A DNA stretch of 64,000 nucleotides from Synchiropus splendidus. Its lineage: Eukaryota > Chordata > Actinopteri > Syngnathiformes > Callionymidae. The notes beneath the pieces are model-generated. The model worked only from the letters and a program-made list of their open reading frames with translations, ran no database searches and was not told the origin of the DNA. How positions within the stretch are numbered: position 1 is the stretch's first letter; each line of letters opens with the position of its first letter. The position numbers were made by a program, and so were the translations under genes. The DNA lies in the NCBI RefSeq assembly GCF_027744825.2, contig NC_071342.1, positions 9,009,501 through 9,073,500 of the forward strand, in the 5' to 3' direction. Of this stretch, positions 1 through 12,550 are shown one piece after another.

Positions 1-943
1 CAAGGCACAATGGAACACGGCAAAGCTAAAAGGCTTTCCAACAGCGATTGTGCTTTCTTCCTTCTGATGTCTGTATGATGGAATATATTTTGCATCATTA
101 TTCTATCATGCACCTGACAGGAGGAACGGCAGGGGAACACATAAACAAGAGGATGTTGCCATGCACACGTGAATCAGTGTCAGGAAGCTTCATGGATTCC
201 AGAAAAAGAAAAGAAAAAGTCTTATCTTTTCCCTGTGTTCCAGCAGGGTTGAAAGCAATCTTCAAATAGCATCTGCAGTCAGGGAGTACTTGAACCCAAT
301 CAACAGCCGTCAGACCTAAATGGACCACAGGAGCGTGATACGGCGAGGGAAGCTTAGCGTCAATCACTAAACACACAGACCCAACGCTCGGACGCCCTGC
401 TGTAATGAAAGCACCACCGTCAGACACCAGTTGCTTTCCTGGAGTGACATCAAACAAACCCTCCAACATTCTGCCGCTGTAGCATCAGACGCAGGAAAAC
501 CTGTGATTACGGACGAATCACACGAGAGACAGCCGGATCTCGGTGGCAAGCTGTTCATTTGTTTCCCGGCCAAAAGTCATTGCTGTCGCCTCTTCATCTT
601 CGCATGACTCCTGGCGACACGTAGGATTCAAAGCGTCACCCTTCTTTGTCTGCTGCTGCTGCTTGTTAAGCAGTACACTGACTTTTTAGACTTCCACAGC
701 ATGCCAGCCATTCAACTGGCAAACAATGGGAATTCGTGTTACGGGTTTCGAGCTAAATGTCAGCCGCAGTGAATGACCACTGAACATACGGCGTGTAAAG
801 CAAGACAGTGGAGTATTAAATAAAGAAGCCAGGAATCATGTAGGGTCACCAGTAAAGGTGACAGATATTCGGTCTGGATATTGAAACATATAGAGGTGAC
901 CTTGTTGGCCTACAGAAAATACAAGGCAAAATGTGTCGAAAAA

Positions 944-1513
944 TACAGCGAATTTCAGACTATAGAGTGCTGCGGAATATAAGCAGCACCCACTAAAATT
1001 AAGAAGGAAAATAGATCTTGTTCATACATAAGCCACACAATGGGTGCTATGGTGAGGTCTGCGCGGTAGAAAGCTCAGTGGTGCACCAGGCTTAAAATTT
1101 TATGAGGAACACTATTTTGAAAAGCATCGAAACTGACTCAAACTCGGCAATGTTCTGAACTTGAGTCATGGACCCCTCACATGTTTTATTACAGCCCTCA
1201 AAATGCGCTATTTTCACCCGTGTGTCCGAAGTTCCGACACCACAGCCGGTCTCAGCTGCTGCTTCTCATCTCCGGTCCTCCAGGAGACTGGCTCTGTTGG
1301 CAGAGCTGCGGACACGCAGGCGAAAGTAGCACATTTTGAGGGAGAAAATAAAACACCTGTGACTTCATCAGTTTGATGAGACAAGGCTCAATATTTTGGC
1401 AACATGAGTCTCTTTAGCCTGTTAATTTCCATATATCAACTGCATCGCTGTATAAGCCACAGGGTTCCAACGGCGAGAAAAACATAGCTGCTTATGGTCT
1501 AGAAATTACGGTA
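944..1513. mobile_element. Non-autonomous DNA transposon (MITE-like), about 570 bp
   Basis: The left end reads TACAGCGAATTTCAGACTAT. The right end, read on the other strand, starts TACCGTAATTTCTAGACCAT. Together they give diverged terminal inverted repeats. Just inside both ends lie degenerate copies of the phrase 'ATAAGC(C)GC...' (GGAATATAAGCAGCACCCAC on the left; TGTATAAGCCACAGGGTTCC on the right), which I recognise as a widespread fish repeat with 'TAATTTCCGGACTATAAGCCGC' ends. There is no transposase frame. The 71-codon frame inside it is not a gene. Confidence 0.65.
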
Positions 1514-4500
1514 TGTTTCTTTTATGCATGAATTACGTTTTAGTCTGTAAAATCCACATTTGTCACCATGACAACTCCATTGGAGTGACAGGGATTATGT
1601 AACAAAATTAAACCAGTATCGAAGTTGTCTCAGCCCACAACATCCCTGCGCACAATCGACAGCACCAGGGAGCCAGTGAATGAGAGTCACCCTGGCTGGA
1701 AGAGGGCATAGAACAGTCCAGCATGTATGGCCTTGTGGAAGAATCAAGAATGTGGACGGCACTGCAGGGTCGCAGGGTGGGATAGCATTGAGGGAAGCGA
1801 GTGAGCTGTCTCTAAACCAAACTAGAAAAATAATGTGAATGGAAAACAGATAATGAAGCCCAAACTGAAGTCAGTGTTTGTAACACAGTACATTCTTCGA
1901 CATTATTATTGTGGAAATTCGCCACCGCAGGCTTCAAGTGCAATTCAAGTTTCTGTGCTCCACAACAATATAACATAAAACGTAAAGAAGTGTTTTCATT
2001 CGAAACTTGCCTCAGACTCCGCCATCATTTTCACAGGAAATATTTCCTAACCTTCTAATGTTGAACTTAAGTTGCAACCATTGAGTCTGAGAAGACATTT
2101 TGGGAGCATTCATATTGATGTTAAGTCCTATTTTCCCAACTAATATGTTGAGTTAACCTTCATTCACAGGTGTCATGATACTTTTATTGAATCTACTAGA
2201 GCTGAATATTTATCATCAAACCACACCGACATAAAGAGTCAATCTGAAAAAGAAGTCTTCTCCAAAATCCACAGTCTTTGATGGATTCCCCCAAGAACTG
2301 TATAATAACTTGCACTCCGACTGGAGCGTTTACAGCCTGAGGGCAGTGCCCTTCCATTATGATGCAGAGAGACGTTTATACCAGAAATACCAAAGGAGCA
2401 CAAAGCCTTTCAAGTATATAGACCCATTAATGTTCTTAACGGTAGTTATGAAGTGTATGCTGCCTCCAGGGGTCAGGCGGCGGTTATCGGAATCGCCCTT
2501 CCTTAAATATTATGTAAACATAATGTACTGTGACGCAAACTGTGAACCTTTAAAGGGAAACTGTGGTTGAAGGATTCACAGTTGGAATTTAGTTCTATGC
2601 AAGCTGGTGACTGTGGCGTTAAGAAAACAGAGGCAACTTCAGTCAAAACTAGTCCCTTCTCATCACGGCGGGCGACTGAGGAGCACCATGACTGGCTCCA
2701 GAAAAACACCTGTTCCCCATAAAACAAAATCCTGTCACTTGACTTGGTGATTATTCGCTGGATAGAACTACAGATGGAACGCCACAAAAGTAAACAAAGT
2801 TAGAAAATCCTGGCACAGTCTGCTGTGCAGATGAGCTCATCTCCATGTTCGCCAACGTTGGCATGGGTTGCAAAAACGAAACCCACCTGTGGGCTCTTCA
2901 ATGCAGCTCGTGTGGCCGTGAAGTGCTTTTGTCAAATCTGAAGTGTCTGTATCATCAAAAACGAAAACTGCCCAAAACAAATGGCACTTTGTCGCCGTGC
3001 CTTGGACTGATATTTTCAGCAGTCCTTCAGCTTCGCAAACACTTCATTTTAATTGGTATTTCAGGGCCTTAAAACAGGCTGAACAAGCAAACGTGTGGAA
3101 AGATTACTACGCATTCTGACCAGCTCAAACGTTCGTACACTAAACTGCAGTAATTACATTAAAGACATGATCTCTATCAGAAGACAGTGAACGTACTGGA
3201 ATAAACAAAAGAAACACAGCAGGCTGTTTCATCAAGATTCGGCTCCAAAACCATAAACGGAGATCAAACAGAGGTGGAGAACAGCGGTAGGTCCGACTTT
3301 CAATTCTCTGCAAAGTGTCGTTACATAAAGGAAAAGAAAAATATTTTGGGAAGGACAGCAGTGGCTCTGCTTGGTTTGTTGAGACGTGTGCCAGTATATC
3401 TACGGCTTTAAGGAAGAAGCATTTAAGTGACACGTGCATCAACTCAAACATGGATGAGGAAATACGAAGAAAGAAGTGAATTGAAGAAGCAGACGCACCC
3501 CGAGGCGAGACATTAAAGACACAACTAGCATGTCAATATGTTGACATGCAGATAGAAGGAAAGTCAGATGAAAAGGTTTACATCTAGTTCTTACCAACTT
3601 ATGTCGGTATGAAATATCTTCAATAACCATATATGCCTTATACAATACCTTTAAACGTGTCAGGAACACGCGAAAGTAATAAATTATCATTTCAATTCCA
3701 CTTTTTGTTCACAACCACTATTCAGATTCCATTCAAATGGAATTTTAGAGACATTCTCGATTCAATTGGGCATTTGGCACAAGCCCACCGTCAAGCGGCT
3801 TATTGTGACCTTTGCGCAACGTCATTCCCGACAAATTTACCCATAGAATTAGGTCCTTTTCTGGCAAATATCTTTGTTGGAGTTCCAGAGCTCACTCACA
3901 CAAGACAGTGTAACCGCAGATATGAAAGGCACCAAAAACACACTTTTTGTTCAACACTTCCCCAAAAGCTGGTTTTCCAATATACATTCTTTGCACAGCA
4001 GACAGACGTATAGATGGAAATGGTGCCTATTCTTCAGTCGAATGATTTATTTTTTCCTTTGTATTCAGTGGTGTTCACTTGTCGCCGATGAGTTTGTTCT
4101 TTCTAACTTGATTTTAAGTCGACTTTTTATTGACTACCATGTTTGTCATTGATAAGTCTGAGTGTGGTAGCAAGAAGACTACACTACAGTGGCATGAATT
4201 TGGTAGAAAAACCATAGTTAGCATTGAACCCATCATCACTACTAATAAAAAATAGCACAAATATCCCGGAGGGAAGATGGAAAAACGTTGCGACAGTGAA
4301 TGCCTGCAATAATTACTTTGACAAAACAGAGTGGAGAGGAAGAAAGTGAAAAGAACAACAACAATGGCATCCAAGAAATCAATCTAAACGGCCTCAGTTT
4401 ACCTCTAAAATGCATTCACTGATGTTTCTCTCAAAAATCAATGCCACATTAAGTCTAATTATATTGTCTGGATCATAGTATTGATGAACCTATCACCAAT

Positions 4501-5560
4501 AGTAATCGACTTGGACAAGATTCCTAACTTTGCAGCCACATGGACAAAAAAAACAAAACAGCCTTAATTGGAATTTAGAGCAGTCGTGCCCCCCATTGCC
4601 ACCTCCCACCCCCCTCACTCTGACTGTTCTGAACTGTTCAATGTGAAGGTGGCATCATTGCACAAAAGCAATGGCGAGAAAATCCACACGGAGAACAACA
4701 GGTGAGGCATATATTGAATTTTCATATGCAACCAAAGGTTTTTTTTTTTTTTTGGCAACGGTAAATATTGAGGAACTTGTTAGCAACGCTAGCCACCGCC
4801 ACGTTGCAAGGGAACGATTGATTACCAATGAAAAGCAGCAGAGTAGAAACCCGCTCGGCATGTCACGATTTAGAGTTTGATCCAATAAGATGAACAATGA
4901 TTTGGTACATTCTGACTAGAGGGGGAGAAAAAAACAAATCAGTGGGCTAAGTGGGGGTTGCTGTAATCTTAGCCATAGCATCAGCTGACACGAAACCCTT
5001 CCATAATGGTGGTAGTTACAGCCACATGACGGATAATATAGGTGCAGATTGCTATCTAGGTTTGTAGACGGAACAAAAAAGGTCTTTGTTTGCAGTCCTC
5101 CCAGATTACGGTGCCTATCAGTCATTATTTTTATGTAAGAGAAAGTCAGGAGTAACCATAAAAGTGGTCTGTCCGTCTGTCTGTCTCAGCCTCTTTGTAT
5201 GCTTTGATGGATGATAGCACAATTTGGACGACCTCTATATTTCTGAACTTGAATTGAATCCCATCAACGCATACAAACGTCATACGTGGATTGTGAGCTG
5301 TACCATGACTGCCACATCATGGACCCACTCAGTCATATTCTAACCACTGACAAACATAGTGACTATGAAACCTTTCTCATGCAATTGTTGAGAAAAAAAT
5401 TTAAACACAATAAAAAACAATATTCTGCAAAAAAAAAGTATGAGTAAAAGGAAAATAGTGACCCTTTCAGGTAACCTAGTCCAGCATCTCTGGCGTGTTA
5501 CTGGTAGAGCCTGGTCATTGTGTTGAGATGAATCCAACTAGTTGGTTGTTCCGGTCTGGC
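1514..5560. other. Intronic sequence, no gene seen
   Basis: The stretch is unremarkable apart from a 16-base T run near 4739-4754 and a few TCTG/TCCG units near 5168-5187. Frames of up to 126 codons (for example 3633-4013) match nothing I know and lack splice-site or codon evidence. Confidence 0.6.
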
Positions 5561-5680
5561 AACACATCCTCACTCCCATGGTGTAATATATTGACGTTGG
5601 GAAAGCAGACTTTTGTGTCCCTGGCCTTAACCTGGACGCAACGTTTATATATTGTGCCATGGGAGTTAGAGGGTGGGTTA
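5561..5680. mobile_element. Family A inverted-repeat element, short copy
   Basis: The left end has CATCCTCACTCCCATGGTGT, followed by AATATATTGACGTTGGGAAA. The right end has a matching inverted form (ATATATTGTGCCATGGGAGT). The middle found in longer copies (52264-52704 and 57520-57884) is missing, so this is an internally deleted copy. Confidence 0.6.
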
Positions 5681-6509
5681 CCCCGTGATAGTCATTCAGG
5701 AGAGCCGCTGCCGTAACCAGAGAGTTTAGGTGTCTTTTTAGGATGCCTCCTGGTGAGGCCCAACTGGGATGGGAGACAAGGCAGACCAATGGGACACTGA
5801 TGTTTTTGGTTGGCTTCAGAACTGTATTCCCCAACAGTTTCTGGGAGGGTACAGTCTGAGCCCCATTGCTCTCAAAGTTGCCCCCAACACCTGACCTCAT
5901 GTAAGCAGTGTTAGGAGGGGACACACACATCCCAATCCCCACTCACGGAAAGATTTTTGGTGATAAATATTGAACATGTTTAAGACGTCGTGCAGTTTTT
6001 CTGAGCTGATTTGCAGGACAACTTCACTCTTAACCTTCCTCAGACAAAGAGATTCCATTGTGGGATGCTCTTTAGAGTTAGAGTTAATACAGTCTGGCGT
6101 TTACCATCCTTGGTCAGGAAGGAGCAAAATCCTGACTAAAGCAACCCAATTATTGTAACGTGTGTGTGGCATCCTTCAGATGGCAGGATTCACAAATAGT
6201 CTTTGCTCTGACAAGAGCTAATTGAGCTCTACCACTGTATTCTTGTTTTCATCAACTGTAAAGTCAATATTGTCATTTATTATGGCTACACAAGCATGAA
6301 TTCTCATTACAACTCTTATTATGTTATGTTGATGCTCAACAGCAACGTTTCCAAGCAAGTACATTAGAGGTCTTTTCCGTGCTCCAATATGCCTGCATGC
6401 CAATGTTTATGAAACTGTAAGCAGATGACGCAACTTATATGATCAAGATTCATACTGCATCATTTCAACAGGGGACGTTTTATTTGCATCAGAATGATGT
6501 AGACGTTCC

Positions 6510-6690
6510 ATATGTTGTTCTATGGTGTTCCACAAGGCTCATATCTGGGATTATTTTCATTCAAATAGCAAGTTTGTACACATTACACACAAAATCACTA
6601 ACGTCCATCACATCTATGTTTGCTGATGACACTCAAATGTCATTTATTGCTGATGCTTCTCCCCTCCTGTGGACCTGGATGACTTAGTGT
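6510..6690 (+). pseudogene. LINE reverse-transcriptase relic (GVPQGS ... FADDTQ)
   Basis: From 6521 one frame reads YGVPQGSYLGLFSF, the conserved RT block usually seen as GVPQGSxLGP. From 6616 a different frame reads MFADDTQMSF, the catalytic (F/Y)ADD box of non-LTR reverse transcriptases of the CR1/L2/Rex type. The two blocks are in different frames (a frameshift lies between them) and are spaced about as in an intact RT. Stops follow soon after. It is a dead fragment on the strand opposite to grid1. The clade cannot be settled from this much. Confidence 0.7.
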
Positions 6691-7289
6691 CAGCATTGCT
6701 AACTTTTAATCCCACAATAAACAGCATAGTTGAGGTCCAAATCAAGGTTGAAAGTCAGGCCTCCTCATAATTTAAATGGTCGGGAATACAACTGCACAGC
6801 ATTCCAGCAGACGTGGTCGAAAAATCCGTTTCACAAGAACTGACTCTCTGTCATATCACACTTAAAGGCCGGGGGAATCGAAGACCTGGTTAAGTTGCCC
6901 TGCCACACTTCAGTTGGTGGTTTTGTTCATGTATTTTTAATCAGATCATTGCATTGCATCATCCTGTAGACAATATGCTTTTACCTCTCTGTGCTCATGT
7001 GAAACATCCTTGCTGACATTTCCTCCCTCTTACATCAGGACGGGCAAATGAGGAGGGGGAGCATGATTAAAACAAAACAGGAGTACAAAGGATTTTTTTT
7101 TTTTTATGTGTCACACTCTCTTTTGTATTTACAATAGAAAAAGTATATATCGGTTGAGGAAATCTGATATATAAGCTCTCTAGGTTTGTTGTGCAAGACC
7201 CAGCCTGTAGAAAATCACTCCAACCGCTCTCTGCAAGTCCCACCAGGCACTGCAACAGTCAGCGCTTTCACAACAGCTAATCAGATTTG

Positions 7290-7420
7290 TATAAGGAATG
7301 GTCAGTGTTTACGTTGTTTGGCTGGCGGTTTGATCCTGACACCTCGGAGCTCCAGTCTGCTTGCGAAAGATCTCACCACATTCATCGATTACTCAACTGC
7401 TCCTCCCGAATCCTCACTTC
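7290..7420 (+). repeat. Dispersed tRNA-like/SINE-like fragment
   Basis: It contains a B-box-like GGTTTGATCCT followed by text resembling the common fish repeat tail 'gagctccagtctgc...aagatctc...ctcaactgctcc'. The A-box side is degraded. It is recognised by similarity to a remembered repeat style only, so the class is uncertain. Confidence 0.35.
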
Positions 7421-7999
7421 CACCGCAGCTCCTGTGCAAATCCGTCTTCCTGCTTATTGATTCTTGTCTTTTAAACATGTGAATATCTTGTCTGCCGCAT
7501 GATTTTATTGACTCATTTTTATGTGCATCCATTTACCTTGAATATAAATGGCGCTAATCCAATCAGGACGTATCGGCTCCAAGCGAACGTCTCATTAAAA
7601 CTGCTGTATTGGACGATCGGTTATGGAAGCTACATAGTTCTAAACATGCAGCTATTATCTCGAAGCAGGCTTCGACGATAGCACCTCTCCGTTGTATACA
7701 ACATAAGCAGACAGGCCCATACGCACCACCATTAAAGACCAGCGCGCTGCAGACCAAGCATGTGATCCCCAGAGAGAGACGATAACAAGCATGCATGTGT
7801 AAGCAGATGGCAGTCATGATATGTGGCGCGCTTGAGTGCGCTCGACTCTCAATATCAGATCCGCGCATTGCACTAAGAGAAATTTTCAAATTAAACTGGA
7901 AGTGAAATAGATGGTTTAATTAAGGACTTATTTGGGGAGAAACATTGCTGGGAGACGTGGCTAGTGCACAGAAAAAGGTCAAAGAGGAAAAACTGAATT

Positions 8000-8020
8000 A
8001 CACACACACACACACTCACA
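8000..8020. repeat. Short (CA)n microsatellite
   Basis: This is an uninterrupted run of about eight CA units followed by an interrupted tail. Confidence 0.9.
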
Positions 8021-11000
8021 CGTTCAGACATTATTCCTCCACAAAGCTGCGGCTCTGCAAGACGGGGGGTGAAATCTGAAATGAAGGGAGATCCATCTTT
8101 TAGAAGGCGCCACATACTAATATGATGCTTTTAGGAGGAATGAGATGGAAGATTAAGCATTATCTAACCTCAGAAGGCTCAGCTGATGTGGAATGAAAGT
8201 GACACAAAAGAGGCCACTTAAATCGGGATGAGAAAGTCATTTGAATTTGAATGTGTGGCGCTGCTGTTATCGACTTGTTACGAGTCAACGTGAAGTCATC
8301 TTGTCTTACAATCAAACATGGCAGATTATTTCATGACAAGCAACAACAACCCCTGCACAAATCCGCACAAACACACACTGGAGTAAAAGGACTCATTTAC
8401 GAATGGAAAAGAGAAACACAACGATGGTTTGAGCTCAAAAGTAATATCCATTTGCACTGAAGACTCACTGGTGGCTGCACACTCCGTAAAGCAGATGCTC
8501 ACTTGTTGTCATTCTACAGCAGTGTGAAGTAGAAAATGAAGTGAGGCACACAAAAAAAAAATTAAATTTTGTTGTTGTTATGACTTTTTTTTATTTTTTT
8601 TTTTATGAAATGTGCTTGTGTTGTACATCACTGAAATGGAGGCCATTTCTGGATTTCAATTAGCACCACTTAATTTACTGCAAGAGAAGTGCTACATGTA
8701 TCCTTGTTGGGAAAACTGTCGAGTTGCTACTTCAAGCAACTGTCAACCAGGAGTGCTCTTATCAAATATCAGCAACAACAAATAAATAAATACATTCCAG
8801 GAAGCCCACACAGGCAAAGTTCATGGCCAATGGCATAGGAACCCTCCTTTTCAATATCCCTACTCTTAAAACTGCTTTGGTTTCTTCTTTTAAAGGTGTG
8901 TTTTTTTTTTCTTAAGACATAGATTGTCACATTTGCAATCAAAATGAAATGTATATTTATATTTACCCCGTTCATTCAGGGGAAAATGTTTACAAAACGG
9001 CCGCCATGTTGAAAAAGCCTTTTTTATATTTCTTTTTTTCACCCCGAAATGTATCGTTTATTCATATAATTTTTTTTTGTTTGTTTACTATTCAGTATAT
9101 TGTCAAATGGTTCCTTTACCAATCCTCCTTTTCTACTATCTATTTAAAATGAAACATAAACACAGGACCAGTATTCCCTTGGGCTGCCGGTCTGAATGCA
9201 GTTTACCTTTAGTTGACATGCAAAGAACGCCAGCCCGTCGTGCTGCTCCCTATAGACCACATTCGAGGAGTGCCTCGGCATCACGCCTCCTTCTACGATG
9301 CATGTCACTTTCTCAGCATGAGCTAAGGTATCTTGAGGTTTAGAGACAGCACTTGCTTAGATGAAAATGTGTTGCCACTGCTGCCTAGTGAGAAAAGGTC
9401 AAGCTTGAATGAAATCAGCCAAAAAGAATCTCTCTGTCCCCTGCGGCATGTGAAACAGCTTGACCATTGCAGTCTCCCCTCTCTGCCTCTCTCTTAGCCG
9501 GCGTTTATGACTCAGTGTTATCAGGTGAAGTCAAATCAACCTGGGAGGAAAAAGGGACGCAGGAGGCTGATAAGCGAGGGATAGAGCAAGTAAAAGAAGA
9601 TAGAGATTGAAGGATGAACAGATAATGGAAGTGAGGTTTGGATGTTTGAGATATGAAAGACGGAGTCACTGCTACCTGATCTCATTGATTTCATTTTCGT
9701 TGTGGGTGGAATAATTTAACCAAGTTGGACTCATCAACTTAAAGACTCTCTAGACGTGCGGATAAAACGCCTCACGCTGAATTCAGTTGCTTGGTTGTTA
9801 GGCGAAGAATGAGATTTTTCCAGGAGAGCCATCGAAGCATAACGGAGCGTTATCGATAAGCGCACCGCTGTCAGAAGGATGAACATTTCCATCCCACACT
9901 GCGCAAGACTGTGGCTGTAACTAACACCTCTGTGTTGCCATCATGCAATGAGAGATATTAACATTCTCTGCCGGCTTCCCAGAGTGCATCAGATGTGTTG
10001 TAGCAGCGCTAGAGAAATCATTTCCAGCAATTCCGAGAGCGCCCAGGTATGAAGGGTGTTTTTCAGCTTTCTTCACGGAAGGATTTTTGCTTTGATTTCT
10101 TCACCGGTGCACTTTGCCATCTCAGTGATGAGCCATAATCACCAGCAGAAATGACCCGCTCCCACTCTCTGGACCTGAGCCTGGAGCTCTTTGCTTAGGA
10201 AAGATGGATGACCTTTCAGCTGTTCAAACAATGACACGTTTTCATCCCTCCATTACAAAGGGAACACTATAAATCTGCGACATCTGCTGTCTGAGCAATT
10301 ATACCACAAACGTATATTGTATATTGAATATCATCATTTTTCTGATTATGTAAACACACCTGCGTTGCCACTTCATCTCAGACCATTATCACGTCCTCTG
10401 CGGAAGACCTATTGTACAGAGACCAGTCCTGGCTCACCCATACTTCTCGCCTTTTCTACTGACCTTTTGTGAATGAAAATGAACAAAAAAGCTCAATTTA
10501 CACTTAACAGAAATGGTTTTGCATTCACAGCCACCCGTAGGAAATGTCAACACCTTCTCACGCCTAAGGAGTCGAATGGTGGCTATCGGGGTGAAGCTCC
10601 TCATGGTGTTACTCTTGATGTTCAGTTTCATGAGCAAAACATATGAGGTGCGATAGACACTAAAGTTAAGTCTGCGGAAATGTTTGACCCCATTGAAATT
10701 GTTTCAGTTAATGATGAGTGACACACACCAAATGCAAGATATTAAAAAGTAGGCGTCCACCAATATTCCATCTTCACTGTAATAGTTGTCACTGGGACTC
10801 ACACATAGACACACACACACACGGACTAAGAGAGTACAAGAAGTTTATTTTGCATGCTGGAGACAGACAATTGAGCAGCCTACTGGTGCACTGCAGCTCC
10901 ATCTGTGCAGGTACAAATGAATCTAGACTCTGTTATCTACACTGGAAATGCCAGTAGAAATCTGTGACATTTTTACCAGCTCCTCAGGATTTAAAAAGAA

Positions 11001-12370
11001 ATGAAAAAAGGCCTCAGTGCTTTGGATTACTGGCATTTCAGAGATGTACCTCAACAGTGCCATTCGGTCAGTATCATTATGCCTGAGCCTGGAATTGCAT
11101 TTCATCGTTGCAAAAATTAAAACCAACTGCAGCTTCACATTTGAGATTTGTCCATGTTAATTTTTAAATATAAATAGTCTCTAATAATGGTTTTCCCTCA
11201 AAAATATATAAATAATGTATGACCACTCTCAGCAAAAGTTAAGAATTAAAAGTGAATTAAAGAAAAGAAAAAGCACGTTTTACAAAGTCCCGATTTTCTG
11301 AGCACAATATTTCATGTTCAGCATCAGCATGTTGACAAGCTCTGCAGAATAACCAGATCCTGTCATCACTATACAGTTGCCGATGATATTCACTTAATGG
11401 TGACCTCTTTCTCTTTGAAAATCTCTCTAAATGTAAATTTTCGACCTGAGGTTCTATTTTATGCATTGATCGGAGGGCTCCTATGTAATTTGGTGAGCAA
11501 ATTTTCCACTTTGAAAGCTTGTGTCAACATGGAGATCTTTTATTTAGGCTGTCAATGCATTTCACTGCTGGCGATGAGGCAGCCTGTAAATGGCTGCGTG
11601 GGAGGACATCTTGCAGAAAGATTGAAAGGCGCTCTTAAATTTGAGATCACATTTTGAAAATTACCATTTTTGTCCACTTTACAGGCGACACCTTTTCAGT
11701 CTGACCCCGACCAAAAAATAGCTGTAATTCCACCCAGCTGATTATTGGCATTGGCATTCTGAACCTGGGAGTCGGATCAAGGATGAGCCTTCTGTTTCCA
11801 TTAAACTTTGCACACGTCGACGACATTTACGTGAGAGGACAGCTGATATTTTCACACTGTAATTGCTGGCATAGGTCACTGAAACAAAGAGACATCTGCC
11901 ATGCAAGCCGTTCCTGCTTCCCAGTACATTAGTAATGACCTGCAGACACCTGACAAATACCCTCAGTGCAGGAAGTGGGAGCAACCTCAAAACAGATTTC
12001 AGCAGCAGGAACAATGACATTTATTCCCTAAAATATGCAGGAAGCTTGGATAATGGAACAAGGTACAGACAATTACATGTTGGCAGCTTTGACCTCATTG
12101 CATCAATGATATTTCAAATGCCGAAAAAGTTATAAACATATAGAACAGAACATATGGAAATAACATACATGTTTTTAATTACAGATTGATATTTAAATAA
12201 AAGCGTAGTGCATCCTTCAATGATGTATCCGAGAAGCTCTGCCACAAAGGCATGATGCAGAGTAACTGTAAATGAAGAAGCTCAGGTTTTCATTAGGTGT
12301 GACTAGGACGGAGAAGATCAGAAATAAGTACAGGCTCAGGAGGTGAGGAGAGACAGGGAGGCAAAAGAAG

Positions 12371-12550
12371 CCCTCCTCACTCCAATGGCGTAACATGTTT
12401 ATGTTGGGGAAGTGGACTTTTGCTTCCTTTATTGACACCGAAGGCAGACTTCGGCGTTGCATGTTGATTCACAGGTGTTTCAGAGGAGTGTGAAAAGCTT
12501 TCCAGATTTCAATTGTTACCTGAAGAACGGAAGGAGTGCCATCGGAAGAG
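12371..12550. mobile_element. Family A element, one-sided copy
   Basis: It starts CCTCCTCACTCCAATGGCGT and continues through GGGGAAGTGGACTTTTGC, TTCGGCGTTGCATGTTGATT, CACAGGTGTTTCA and GGAAGGAGTGCCATC. The same order of blocks occurs at 57528-57760. The right inverted end is not seen, so the copy is truncated. Confidence 0.6.

Noticed and set aside
5538..5942. 134-codon minus-strand frame
   Set aside because: It overlaps a family A mobile-element copy and has no known protein features.
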